This document shows, piece by piece, positions 18,340-27,581 of a stretch of DNA of 64,000 nucleotides. This stretch comes from Paraburkholderia atlantica. Lineage in GTDB: Bacteria > Pseudomonadota > Gammaproteobacteria > Burkholderiales > Burkholderiaceae. Every line of letters starts with the position of its first letter. Positions within the stretch are counted from its first letter, which is position 1. Position numbers and translations under genes: made by a program. Below the pieces are notes generated by a model that made no database searches, was not told the origin of the DNA, and saw nothing but the letters and a program-made list of their open reading frames with translations. Where the stretch lies: NCBI RefSeq assembly GCF_009362785.1, contig NZ_WHNQ01000004.1, positions 186,001 through 250,000 of the forward strand, written 5' to 3'.

Positions 18340-21300
18340 TCAGTGCGCGGCGACCTTCGTCGCTGTCGGCGTCGATTCTGCCGGCACCGCCGTCACGGTT
18401 TTCTGAACCGGCTTATCGAGCAACGGCTGCAACGCCGGCGCCATCGACTTCAGCAACTGCACCGCCAGCGCACTCGTGAAGTCGTAACGCGCGGCATACG
18501 GCTCGTGAACCCACGCGGTCAGCGTGCCGTAGAAGCGGTCGCCGAGCGCGAACACGAAGGTCGCGCTGCGATTCACCTTGCGCGACTCGATCAGGCGCGC
18601 GCCCTTCGCATAGACGTTCAAGCGCTGATCGCCGGTGCCGGTCTTGCCATAGACTTGGAGCGTTTCGCCGTTCGGGAACGTCATGCCTTGCGCGAGACGC
18701 CTCGCGGTGCCGCCCGTCACGACATCACGCAACAGCATCCGTACCTCGCCGGCGATCTCCGGCGACACCTGCTGCTGCGGCGCAACCACCGCGCGCCTGA
18801 AATGCGTTTCGTACGGCGTATCCTTCGCGAAGTCGATTTGCGTCAGCGTTTCGGTCGGCACCTTGTTGCCGCCGTTCGCGATCACGCCGATCAGTTGCGC
18901 GAGCGCCGCCGGACGATCGCCCGACGCGCCGATCGCCGCCGCATACGACGGCGTCAGCGACGCAAACGGATAGCCGAGCGCCTGCCATGACTTGCCGATC
19001 GCGTCGAACGCGCGCAGTTCGACCATGCGCTTGATCCGGCGATCCTGGGTCGCGTGATAGCGCGTCTTGAAGAGCCACGAGTAGGTGGACAGTCGCACGT
19101 CCTGGCTCGCGGTTTCGATCTGCGCGAGCGTCGCATCGGGATGCGAGCGCAGGTAGTTCAACGTCCACAGTTCGAGCGGATGCACGCTGGAAATATAGCC
19201 GCGGTCGTTCAGGTTGAAGCGGTTTATGCCGTACTTGTCGTACAGATTCGCGAGATCTTCATCGTCGAGCATCGAAGCCGACGGTGTGTTCTTCAGCGCC
19301 GCGTACATCATCCTGTTGAACCACGCGTTCGATTGATCCGGCGCCACGCTGCGCAAAGCGGTCGCCACTTTCGGCGGCGATTTGCGCACGCCGAGCAGCA
19401 ATAGCGTGATCTGCTGATCGGGCGTCTTGCCGTGATACTTCGTGTAGAAGCGCTTCATGTACACGCGGCTTTCCTGATCGGCGAAACGCGTCAGATACAT
19501 CTTGCGGGTCGCCGTATCGCCGAGCCACTCCGACGACGGCCCGGTGGTCTGCACCATTTCATAGTGCACGATATCGCGCATCAGCCGCACGAACACGAGA
19601 TTCACCGAATGCTGGAACGCGCGATGCACGGTCAGGATGCGGCTGTTGTCGTCGGACTCGAAGTTCGTGAAGGTCTGCGCGCCGCCGCCCGTAAAGAAGG
19701 TTTCACCCGGGCTCGCCGAGTATTTACGCTCGACGGCGGCGTCGAGCATCGGCTGCAGCGAATGATCTCGCGTGTGCAGCAGATAGTCGATCGCCCAGCG
19801 CGTCAGCCGATCGTTCGGATCGGGTGTGATCGCTTTCAGCTCGGCATTGCTCAGCGAAGCGTAGCGGGTGTGCAAATCGGTGACGATCTGCAGATACGTG
19901 ATCACGGTGCGCAGTTTCGCGGTCGAGCCGAGGTTCAGGCGCGCGCCCGAATTGATGTCGAACGGCTGGTTCACGCTATCGGTCTGCACGCGCACGAGGT
20001 TCGCGTCGCCGTGCCGCTCGAACAGCGTGAAGCTGTAGGCGATATGCGTCGGATCGTCGGACCCGCGCAGCATTTCGTAGCCCACCAGCCCCGCGGCCTT
20101 CGCGCCGTCTTTGGTCGCGGCGGCGGCGAGGCGCTCGGCAACGGCCTGTTGCACGTCATTGTTCAGCGTGCCCGTCGCCTGCATGTCGAGGCGGTCGAGT
20201 TCATAGAAACTGCGCACGCCGAGCGCGGCGAGCAGATGCGAGCGCATCGACGTGACCGCCTTGCGCGACACGAACGAACCGAGATCCGGTGTGCTGCGCG
20301 GCGCGCGATGCAGTTCCACATGCGCCGCCAACGCCGCGTCGCGCAACTGCGCGGTGATCACGCCGCCACTCGCGAGCAGCCGCAGATAGCTGTCGGTCAG
20401 CCGTTCCAGCTCGGGATAGCCGCGCTGCAGGAAAAACGACGGCGCGCGCTGCGCGATCATCAGCGACAACACTTCCCGAAACGCCAGGCCCTGGTCGGGC
20501 AGATTCGTGTCGCTCGACGGTGCCTTCAGCAGACGGTTGGTCTCGCGGAAATCGCGCCCGTACCAGGCGGCGAGACCATCGCCGATACCGTTGATTTCGC
20601 CGACGCCGGGCTGCGCGGCAAGCGGCACCGAGTTCAGATAATGCACGACGATCTGTTCGCGCGCGGACAGCGTTTGCGGTCCGTTCAGATAGGCGCGCAC
20701 CGACGCGGACGCGATTTGCCGCAGCTTTTCCGGCGGCGCCGCGGTGCGGCCGCCCGCCGAGTGACGGAATTTCTCGATCTGCGTCGCGAGCGTGCTGCCG
20801 CCCGGCGTCTGCTGATGTCGATTGAACACGCGCGCGCCCTGGTCGGCGAGCGCGCGGCTGAAGCGCCCCCAGTCGATCGCCGGATTGCGGTTCGGCTGAT
20901 TCGGATCGAGCAGATAGCGGTCTTCGATGAACAGTAGCGAGTTCACGACGAGCGGCGGAATCGCGTCGAAGCTGTCGTACACGCGGCCCGGAAACTGGGC
21001 GCTGTATAGGGGCACGCCGGTGCCGTCGAACAATTGCAGGCCCGCGGTGTCTTTTTCGTCGTAAGGCAGGAACAGGCCGCCATCTGCCAGCGACAGCATG
21101 CGTTCTGAATCGCGCGCCTGCGAGCTGATTTCGAAGCCATGCTGCAACAGACGCTGCTGGATCGCCGGCAACAGCGCGTAGCCGAGGCGCGCGTCGTACG
21201 GGCCCTTGTCGGCTTGCGGAAAGCGGATGGAATGACTGGGACCGTCGGCGACCGAGAAACCAACGTCGCGAGTCAGTTCGGAAAGGTAGCGCGCCTGTAG

Positions 21301-21453
21301 CCGCGAGGTCTCGACCTCGATCTGCACGAGCCGCGCAACTAGCGCCATCGCGAGCAGGAAAAACGCGGCCAGGCCCCATTTGAGCCAACGCCAGCTCCGC
21401 ACGGTCACGGTGCTGGTCGCGCGAAGCGGAAACCGAAGCGGTGGCCGATTCAT
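18340..21453 (-). CDS. Class A penicillin-binding protein (GT51 + transpeptidase), unusually long
   Basis: A 1037-residue bitopic inner-membrane enzyme for peptidoglycan polymerisation and cross-linking. A membrane anchor lies at about residues 25-45. The glycosyltransferase has FIEDRYLL (Glu177) and GGSTLATQ (218-225). The transpeptidase has the SxxK Ser in GSTAK (Ser510, Lys513), SVN (616-618) and KTG (937-939), so all catalytic motifs are intact. The 320 residues between SVN and KTG far exceed the roughly 125 usual in PBP1b-like enzymes, implying an inserted region. GGGGAGAG precedes the ATG. It is monocistronic and convergent with the ROK gene. Confidence 0.9.
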   Translation of the reverse strand: MNRPPLRFPLRATSTVTVRSWRWLKWGLAAFFLLAMALVARLVQIEVETSRLQARYLSELTRDVGFSVADGPSHSIRFPQADKGPYDARLGYALLPAIQQRLLQHGFEISSQARDSERMLSLADGGLFLPYDEKDTAGLQLFDGTGVPLYSAQFPGRVYDSFDAIPPLVVNSLLFIEDRYLLDPNQPNRNPAIDWGRFSRALADQGARVFNRHQQTPGGSTLATQIEKFRHSAGGRTAAPPEKLRQIASASVRAYLNGPQTLSAREQIVVHYLNSVPLAAQPGVGEINGIGDGLAAWYGRDFRETNRLLKAPSSDTNLPDQGLAFREVLSLMIAQRAPSFFLQRGYPELERLTDSYLRLLASGGVITAQLRDAALAAHVELHRAPRSTPDLGSFVSRKAVTSMRSHLLAALGVRSFYELDRLDMQATGTLNNDVQQAVAERLAAAATKDGAKAAGLVGYEMLRGSDDPTHIAYSFTLFERHGDANLVRVQTDSVNQPFDINSGARLNLGSTAKLRTVITYLQIVTDLHTRYASLSNAELKAITPDPNDRLTRWAIDYLLHTRDHSLQPMLDAAVERKYSASPGETFFTGGGAQTFTNFESDDNSRILTVHRAFQHSVNLVFVRLMRDIVHYEMVQTTGPSSEWLGDTATRKMYLTRFADQESRVYMKRFYTKYHGKTPDQQITLLLLGVRKSPPKVATALRSVAPDQSNAWFNRMMYAALKNTPSASMLDDEDLANLYDKYGINRFNLNDRGYISSVHPLELWTLNYLRSHPDATLAQIETASQDVRLSTYSWLFKTRYHATQDRRIKRMVELRAFDAIGKSWQALGYPFASLTPSYAAAIGASGDRPAALAQLIGVIANGGNKVPTETLTQIDFAKDTPYETHFRRAVVAPQQQVSPEIAGEVRMLLRDVVTGGTARRLAQGMTFPNGETLQVYGKTGTGDQRLNVYAKGARLIESRKVNRSATFVFALGDRFYGTLTAWVHEPYAARYDFTSALAVQLLKSMAPALQPLLDKPVQKTVTAVPAESTPTATKVAAH

Positions 21454-21761
21454 GGCTGCTCTCCCCGAGCGATGGCCAGGATGTCGAGCCTGGCTCAGTT
21501 CATTTAAACCAGTGTAGCTCGGAACGAGAGACCCTCATCGGCCCAGATTGACGTGACAGTGTCGCGGCTACAACACCTGCTGGCGTCGAATGACAAAACG
21601 CGAACCGGCATGAGATATTGAATATCTTTTCACACGAATACCAAACCGCCTTTTCGGACGGTTTTGCCGTTTCTGGCGGGCCTTGTCGAAATAAAGTCGC
21701 TTTATTGCTGGCATTCTTACCGGCAACGGGCGGGCGGCCGGGCAAGCTGGTTGCTCCGCGC
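21454..21761. other. Intergenic region between PBP and LysR genes
   Basis: About 310 bases, with no gene. A 6-bp AAACCG/CGGTTT hairpin (21643-21664) is followed by four T on the plus strand only; it is too weak to call a terminator, and no plus-strand gene ends nearby. The left part holds the PBP promoter. Confidence 0.5.
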
Positions 21762-22715
21762 CTAAGTTCGCGTTTTCGTCTGCGCCCGTTGTGTCTGCGC
21801 GCGCAACAGCGAGATAAACCGCTCCGCCGGCGGCGACAGCACGCCGCCCTTGCGCGTGACGATGCCGAATGTCTGCGACGGCGATTTGAGCCTGACCGGC
21901 ACGACGCGCAGCATCTTGTGCCGCACGAACGGCCCCGCAATGGCGCTCGGCAGCAGCGAAACCAGTTCGGCGCTGCTTTGCAGCAGTGCCACTGTCACGA
22001 AAGTGGAAGCCGTCGAAATCGGATTGTCGGGCATGTCGAGGCCGGCGAGATCCATCTCCCGTTCGAGCAGCGCATGCAGCGGCATATGTGACGGATACGT
22101 GACCCAGCGATGCCCGGCGAGATCGCTCAACGTCATCTCGCGACGCAGCAATGGCGCATGCTGATACCCGACCACCACCGCCAACGGCTCGTCGCCGAGC
22201 GGGCGATACTGATACTTCGACGGATCGGCCGCGACCGCCGCGCGGCCGACCACCAGATCGAGCCGGCCGTCGTCGAGCTGCGCGAGCATCCGCGCGCTGG
22301 TGTCCTCGACCACCTCGATCGACAGACCCGGTTGCGCCGCATGCAATTGATTCAGCGCGGGCACCACGCAGTCGGGAATCGCGCCCATGATCGCGCCGAG
22401 AGCGAGGCGGCCGCCGCGCCCGGAACGTATTTCGGCGACGTCCTGACAGAGCGCGGTGAGGTCGGACGTCACGACGCGCGCATAACGGATCACGCAATGG
22501 CCGAGCTGGTTCGGGATCATGCCGCTTTTCGAGCGCTCGAAAAGCGGCGCGTCGAGCATCGATTCGAGCTCCTGCAGCGCCTTGCTCGCCGCCGATTGCG
22601 TCATCGACATCACGCCGGCCGCCTTGTGCAGCGATTTGTGATCGTCGAGCGCGATCAGCAGTTGCAGCTGCTTCATGCGCAGCTTTGACAGCAGGACGTT
22701 CAGTGTGTCTTTCAT
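21762..22715 (-). CDS. LysR-family transcriptional regulator
   Basis: A 317-residue regulator. The winged helix-turn-helix occupies residues about 12-72 (LRMKQLQLLIALDDHKSLHKAAGVMSMTQSAASKALQELE). The rest is the two-lobed co-inducer domain. The short lead-in before the HTH and the sequence style resemble the GbpR/galactose-responsive subgroup. It is divergent from the keto-deoxyarabonate dehydratase gene with 159 bases between, so it is the likely sugar-responsive regulator of that gene. The AT-rich ATAT-N12-ATAT stretch near 22745-22765 is a weak candidate site. Confidence 0.9.
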   Translation of the reverse strand: MKDTLNVLLSKLRMKQLQLLIALDDHKSLHKAAGVMSMTQSAASKALQELESMLDAPLFERSKSGMIPNQLGHCVIRYARVVTSDLTALCQDVAEIRSGRGGRLALGAIMGAIPDCVVPALNQLHAAQPGLSIEVVEDTSARMLAQLDDGRLDLVVGRAAVAADPSKYQYRPLGDEPLAVVVGYQHAPLLRREMTLSDLAGHRWVTYPSHMPLHALLEREMDLAGLDMPDNPISTASTFVTVALLQSSAELVSLLPSAIAGPFVRHKMLRVVPVRLKSPSQTFGIVTRKGGVLSPPAERFISLLRAQTQRAQTKTRT

Positions 22716-22874
22716 TGCGAGGGTGATTCGTAAAAGCGATCACGATATGGAAACAATTCAATATACCTGTGAGGCCCAGCGCCGTATAGTCGCCGCAGCA
22801 GACATTCATCCAGTTGCGCCGCTCGCTTGCGGGCTCGAGCGCAATCCTTCCATCCCAACACGGACCACATCGCC

Positions 22875-23807
22875 ATGAGCCAAGCGTCACACTCCCCCGC
22901 CCTGCGCGGCGTCTTCCCCGTCGTGCCGACGATCTTCGACGACGCCGGCCGCCTCGACCTAGAAGGCCAGAAGCGCTGCCTCGATTTCATGATCGACTCC
23001 GGCTCGAACGGCCTGTGCATTCTCGCCAACTTCTCCGAGCAGTTCGCGCTGTCCGACGACGAGCGCAGCACACTAATGCATGTCGCGCTCGAACACGTCG
23101 CGGGCCGTGTGCCGGTGATCGTTACGACCACGCACTTCAGCTCGTACCAGTGCGCGGAACGCAGCCGCGCCGCGCAGGCCGCGGGCGCCGCGATGGTGAT
23201 GGTGATGCCGCCGTATCACGGCGCGACGATCCGCATCGGCGAGCGCGGCATCTACGAGTTCTATCGCACGGTGTCCGATGCGATCCAGATTCCGATCATG
23301 ATCCAGGATGCGCCGGTCAGCGGCACGCCGTTGTCCGCGCCGTTCCTCGCCCGCATGGCGCGCGAGATCGACAACGTGTCGTACTTCAAGATCGAAACGC
23401 CGCAGGCTGCCAACAAGCTGCGCGAGCTTATTGAATTGGGCGGCGACGCGATCGTCGGTCCGTGGGACGGCGAGGAAGCCATCACACTGATGGCCGATCT
23501 CGATGCGGGCGCGACCGGCTCGATGACGGGCGGCGGTTATGCCGATGGCATCCGCCTGATCATCGATGCCTACGCGGCCGGCGATACCGAAGCCGCCGCC
23601 GCGCACTATCAGCGGTGGCTGCCGCTGATCAACTACGAAAACCGCCAGGGCGGCCTCGCATCGTGCAAGGCGCTGATGAAGGAAGGCGGCGTGATCGGTT
23701 CGGACGCGGTGCGTCATCCGCTGCCGCAGATGCATCCGGCGACGCGCGAAGGACTGTTGAAGATCGCGCGCCGGCTCGATCCGCTGGTGTTGCGCTGGGG
23801 TCGATAA
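22875..23807 (+). CDS. DapA-family aldolase/dehydratase, probable L-2-keto-3-deoxyarabonate dehydratase
   Basis: A 310-residue (beta/alpha)8-barrel enzyme of the dihydrodipicolinate synthase superfamily. Opening RGVFPVVPTIFDDAGRLDLEGQKRCLDFMID, NGLCILANFSEQFALSDDER, and PYHGAT match what I recall of L-2-keto-3-deoxyarabonate dehydratases, which yield 2-oxoglutarate semialdehyde in non-phosphorylative arabinose breakdown. The Schiff-base Lys is in SYFKIETP. Other pathway steps (arabinose dehydrogenase, arabonate dehydratase, semialdehyde dehydrogenase) are not in the window. Start ATG 22875 is where the family begins; the frame is open further upstream. A generic DapA-family role remains possible. 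Confidence 0.75.
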   Translation: MSQASHSPALRGVFPVVPTIFDDAGRLDLEGQKRCLDFMIDSGSNGLCILANFSEQFALSDDERSTLMHVALEHVAGRVPVIVTTTHFSSYQCAERSRAAQAAGAAMVMVMPPYHGATIRIGERGIYEFYRTVSDAIQIPIMIQDAPVSGTPLSAPFLARMAREIDNVSYFKIETPQAANKLRELIELGGDAIVGPWDGEEAITLMADLDAGATGSMTGGGYADGIRLIIDAYAAGDTEAAAAHYQRWLPLINYENRQGGLASCKALMKEGGVIGSDAVRHPLPQMHPATREGLLKIARRLDPLVLRWGR

Positions 23808-23914
23808 CACGCTTTGAAATGCAGCGGGGCGCCCGCCGACGTGCGGGCTCACGCGGGCTGGACGGCGACACGCGATTGCCGCTAACCTAGGGCGTGTCCA
23901 CGAGCTTGCGCCCC

Positions 23915-25204
23915 ATGCAAAGTTTCTACGAAGCCACCGTCACCCGCTCCTCTGCCTATGCGCCGCTCAACGGCCGACGCAGCGCGCACGTCTGCATCAT
24001 CGGCGGGGGACTCGCGGGACTCTCCACCGCGTTGGGACTCGCAGAGCGCGGCGTCGAAGACGTCGTCGTGCTCGAAGCGCAGCAGGTCGGCTTCGGCGCA
24101 TCGGGACGCAACGGCGGCTTCGTGTTCGGTGGCTATAGCCTCGATTGCGCCGACCTGCTGAAGACGCTCGGCCCGACACGCGCGCGCGAACTCTACGCGC
24201 TGACCACCGACGCAGTCGAGCTGATGCGCAAACGCATTGCGCGCTACCGGATCGATTGCGACGCAACCGATGCCGGCGTGATCCTCGCGAACTGGTTCGA
24301 CGAACCCGCGCGTCTCGAAGCGCAACGGCGTCTGATGCGCGATTCGTTCGGCGTCGACTGGGAACCGATCGCTGCCGAACAGCTCGCCGCACAACTGAAA
24401 ACGAGCCGCTACTACGGCGGACTGTTCGAGCGCAACGCGTTCCATTTTCATCCGCTCAAGTACGTCGTCGGTGTCGCCGCCGCGGCCGCGCAAGCGGGCG
24501 TGACGATCCACGAGCGCTCGCCGGTCGTCGGCTTGCGGCGCGACGGTGCGGGCTTCGTCGTCGAGACGCAGCAAGGTGCGCTCGACGCGCGTCACGTCGT
24601 GATGGCGGGCGGCGGCTATGCGCGCAACGTGTACGCGCGCGTCGAGCGCGCGGTGCTGCCGATCGCTACCTACGTAATGGCGACCGAACCGCTCGGCGAA
24701 CGCTTGCACGACGCGATCGCGACGCGCGCCGCGGTCTACGACACCCGCTTCGCATTCGACTACTACCGGCCGCTGCCCGATACGCGCATCCTGTGGGGCG
24801 GCCGCATCTCGGTGCGCGACCGCGAACCCGAGGCGATCGCGCGTCTGTTGCGGCAGGACCTGTTGAAGGTCTATCCGCAGCTGCGCGACGTACGCATCGA
24901 GCACGCATGGGGCGGCCTGATGAGCTACGCGCGACACAAGATGCCGCAGATCGGCCAAAGCACGGATGGCGTCTGGTACGCGGTCGGTTTCGGCGGACAC
25001 GGCATGGCGCCGACCACGGTGTCGGGGGAACTGCTGGCGGCGGCGATCTGCGGTGAACGGCCGGTGCCCGATGCATTCGCGAGCTTCGGCCTCACGCGCA
25101 CGTACGGCGCGCTCGGTCTCGCGGCCGCGCAGCTCACGTACACCGCGATGCAAACACGCGATGCCCTCGCCGCGCGCCGCCGGCCCACGCGACCGGTCGC
25201 GTAA
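23915..25204 (+). CDS. FAD-dependent oxidoreductase (DAO family, PuuB/OrdL-like)
   Basis: A 429-residue flavoprotein of the D-amino-acid-oxidase fold. The Rossmann GGGLAG motif is near residue 30, with the E of VVLEAQQVG binding the adenosine ribose, followed by GASGRNGGFVF typical of gamma-glutamylputrescine oxidase-like enzymes. A C-terminal FAD motif GFGGHGMAPTTVSG is present. It would oxidise an amine or amino acid to an imine or aldehyde. Neither possible start (GTG 23894, ATG 23915) has a clear ribosome-binding site; MQSFYEATV is a typical family start. It follows the DapA-type gene by 107 bases. Substrate unknown. Confidence 0.85.
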   Translation: MQSFYEATVTRSSAYAPLNGRRSAHVCIIGGGLAGLSTALGLAERGVEDVVVLEAQQVGFGASGRNGGFVFGGYSLDCADLLKTLGPTRARELYALTTDAVELMRKRIARYRIDCDATDAGVILANWFDEPARLEAQRRLMRDSFGVDWEPIAAEQLAAQLKTSRYYGGLFERNAFHFHPLKYVVGVAAAAAQAGVTIHERSPVVGLRRDGAGFVVETQQGALDARHVVMAGGGYARNVYARVERAVLPIATYVMATEPLGERLHDAIATRAAVYDTRFAFDYYRPLPDTRILWGGRISVRDREPEAIARLLRQDLLKVYPQLRDVRIEHAWGGLMSYARHKMPQIGQSTDGVWYAVGFGGHGMAPTTVSGELLAAAICGERPVPDAFASFGLTRTYGALGLAAAQLTYTAMQTRDALAARRRPTRPVA

Positions 25205-25309
25205 GCGCCGCCCGGGCTCCTTCGAAATACCTGCACCGATGCCCGAGACCCCCGCCAGAGGCCCATTTCGCCATGCTAGAATGCGCCGTCACTGCCGCTC
25301 GAAACCACA

Positions 25310-26050
25310 ATGAAAAAGGGAAGCAAGGCCGCCGAGCCTGATACCAACGGCATCGTGTCTGGCGCGCCGCACGCCGACGCGCGACGTACCGACGCCAAGC
25401 GAGCCGACGCCCGGCGTGTGGACGCCCCACGCAAATACGATCCCGAGCAGACGAAGCGCAACATCCTCGACGTCGCGACCCAGGAGTTCTCCGCGATGGG
25501 ACTGGCGGGTGCCCGCGTCGACGCGATCGCGGAGCGCACGAACACCACCAAGCGCATGCTGTATTACTACTTCGGAAGCAAGGAAGGGTTATATCAGGCG
25601 GTGCTGGAAAAGGTGTATGGAGACATTCGTGCGCTCGAACAGGACCTGCACATCAGCGAACTCGACCCGGTCGAGGGCATGCGCGCGCTGGTCGAATTCA
25701 CGTTCGATTACCACGACCGTCAGCGCGACTTCGTGCGCCTCGTGACGATCGAAAACATTCACGGCGCGAAGTACGTCGAGCAGGTCAAGACGTTCAAAGG
25801 ACGCAACGTCACCGTGATTCACACGATCGAGGATCTGCTCGCGCGCGGCATCGCGGCCGGCCAATTCCGCAGCGACATCGATCCGATCGATCTGCACCTG
25901 ATGATCAGCTCGCTGTGCTTTCATCGCGTGGGCAACCGGCATACGTTCGGCACCGCGTTTGGGCGCGATCCGTCGCATCCACGGCTGCGCGCGCGGCATC
26001 GGGCGATGATCGTCGATGCGATCTTGCGGTTCGTGAAGAAGGACGATTGA
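25310..26050 (+). CDS. TetR-family transcriptional regulator with repetitive N-terminal tail
   Basis: A 246-residue regulator. Residues 42-100 carry the TetR helix-turn-helix (GARVDAIAERTNTTKRMLYYYFGSKEGLYQAVL); the remainder is a helical ligand domain. The first 42 residues form an unusual charged tail with four consecutive xDA(R/K/P)R units. It is the nearest regulator to the shikimate genes on the other side of a shared terminator and may act at the 29105 near-palindrome, which is inference. The ATG at 25310 has no strong ribosome-binding site; a shorter start inside the tail is conceivable. Confidence 0.88.
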   Translation: MKKGSKAAEPDTNGIVSGAPHADARRTDAKRADARRVDAPRKYDPEQTKRNILDVATQEFSAMGLAGARVDAIAERTNTTKRMLYYYFGSKEGLYQAVLEKVYGDIRALEQDLHISELDPVEGMRALVEFTFDYHDRQRDFVRLVTIENIHGAKYVEQVKTFKGRNVTVIHTIEDLLARGIAAGQFRSDIDPIDLHLMISSLCFHRVGNRHTFGTAFGRDPSHPRLRARHRAMIVDAILRFVKKDD

Positions 26051-26081
26051 GGCCGGTGGCGACGCGAGCGGCTGAAAAATG

Positions 26082-26118
26082 AAAAACGGGATGTGGTGAA
26101 AGCCACATCCCGTTTTTT
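26082..26118. terminator. Bidirectional rho-independent terminator
   Basis: A strong hairpin with about 15 paired bases (AAAAACGGGATGTGG with its complement) and a six-base loop. It has an A-run on the left and T-run on the right, so it can end both the TetR gene and the convergent MFS gene. Confidence 0.9.
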
Positions 26119-26163
26119 GTCGCTTCGACACCCGTCACCTGAAGCGACGTCTCACAGGAAGCC

Positions 26164-27531
26164 TTAATCCGCCAGCACGATCCGCTTGATATCGCCGACG
26201 ATGAAGATATACGACAGCGCGCCGATCAACGCGACGACACCGATGAACACCAGCGCGCCCACGAACGAACCGGTCGCCGCGACGATCAAACCCACCACCA
26301 GCGGCGTCACGATACCCGCCAGATTCGCGGCGAAGTTGAAGATGCCGCCGGTCACACCGAGCAGACCCTCGGGCGCGATATCCGATACCAGCGTCCAGCC
26401 GAGCGCCGCCATGCCTTGCGCGAAGAACGCCACCGACAGAATCGCGATCACGACCACGTTGCTCTCCACATAGTTGGCGAGAATGATCGTCGACGCGAGC
26501 AGCAGACCAGCGATGATCGGCAGCTTGCGCGCGACGTTCGGCGATTTGCCACGACGCAGCAGCCAGTCGGAGAACACACCGCCGAACATCACGCCGATCG
26601 ACGCCGCAATGAACGGCATGATCGCGAAGAAGCCGATCTTCAGCCACGCCATGTGACGTTCGGTGGCGAGATACGTCGGGAACCACGTGAGGAAAAATAC
26701 CAGCGTCGAATTGCCCGCGAACTGGCCGAGACAGATGCCCGTCAGCTGACGATGCTTGAGCAGCTGGCCGATCGTGCGCCATTGGAAGCCGCTCTGCTTC
26801 GATGCCGCCGTATCGGCTGCACCCGCGACATCCTTGTGGCGCTGCGTGAGACCGCCGCCCGCCTCGATATAGTCGAGCTCTTCCTGATTCGCCGACGGAT
26901 GATCGCGCGGCTCGCGATACATCAGCCACCACACCACGCCAAACGCGATACCGACGCCGCCGACCACGAGGAACAGCGAGCGCCACCCGAATGCGCCCAT
27001 CAGCATGAACAGGAACGGGCTGAAAAACGCGAGACCGATATATTCGCCGACCGTGTAGGTGCCGGTCGCCATCGCGCGTTCGTTTTGCGGAAACCACGTG
27101 GCGACCACGCGGCTATTGGTCGGAAAGCACGGTGCTTCCGAAACGCCAAGGCCGAGACGGAACGCGAACAGGCCGGCGATGCCACCCACGAGCCCTTGCG
27201 CGAGCGTGCACAGCGACCAGAAAGTCATCGACAGGAAGTAGGTGATCTTGCTGCCGAAGCGGTCGAGAAACAGGCCCCCCGGAATCTGCGAAGCCACGTA
27301 GCTCCACGAAAATACGGAGAACAGCAGGCCCATCAGCGCGGCGTTGATGCCGAGCTCCTTCGTCAACTGCGGCGCCGCGATGCCCAGAATGGTGCGGTCG
27401 AGATAGTTGATCATCGTGCCGACTGCGAGCAGTCCGAGGATCTGAAAGCGGGCTTTCGAACGGCGCGCGGGGCTCGCCGTCTTGCTGTGCGCGGGCGAGC
27501 CCGCGGAACTGGGTTGGAACGATTGCGTCAT
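26164..27531 (-). CDS. MFS transporter, anion:cation symporter (ACS) family; probable shikimate/quinate-type uptake
   Basis: A 455-residue, 12-segment transporter. The ACS hallmark INYLDRTILGIAAPQLTKELGI covers membrane segment 1, and SWSYVASQIPGGLFLDRFGSK covers segment 2 and the loop 2-3 motif. ACS members import carboxylates such as hexuronates and quinate. Lying directly downstream of aroQ-aroE and opposite quiC suggests uptake of shikimate, quinate or a related ring acid, by inference. GGAGACC precedes ATG 27531. The frame is open to 27774 but the extension is arginine-rich and overlaps aroE. Confidence 0.88.
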   Translation of the reverse strand: MTQSFQPSSAGSPAHSKTASPARRSKARFQILGLLAVGTMINYLDRTILGIAAPQLTKELGINAALMGLLFSVFSWSYVASQIPGGLFLDRFGSKITYFLSMTFWSLCTLAQGLVGGIAGLFAFRLGLGVSEAPCFPTNSRVVATWFPQNERAMATGTYTVGEYIGLAFFSPFLFMLMGAFGWRSLFLVVGGVGIAFGVVWWLMYREPRDHPSANQEELDYIEAGGGLTQRHKDVAGAADTAASKQSGFQWRTIGQLLKHRQLTGICLGQFAGNSTLVFFLTWFPTYLATERHMAWLKIGFFAIMPFIAASIGVMFGGVFSDWLLRRGKSPNVARKLPIIAGLLLASTIILANYVESNVVVIAILSVAFFAQGMAALGWTLVSDIAPEGLLGVTGGIFNFAANLAGIVTPLVVGLIVAATGSFVGALVFIGVVALIGALSYIFIVGDIKRIVLAD

Positions 27532-27581
27532 GTCGTACTGGTCTCCTCGATCAGCTTGGATGCCGGTCTCTACGCGGCCGG

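Noticed and set aside
21643-21664. AAACCG/CGGTTT hairpin with four T as a terminator
   Set aside because: T-run only on the plus strand, where no gene ends nearby; stem is only six bases.
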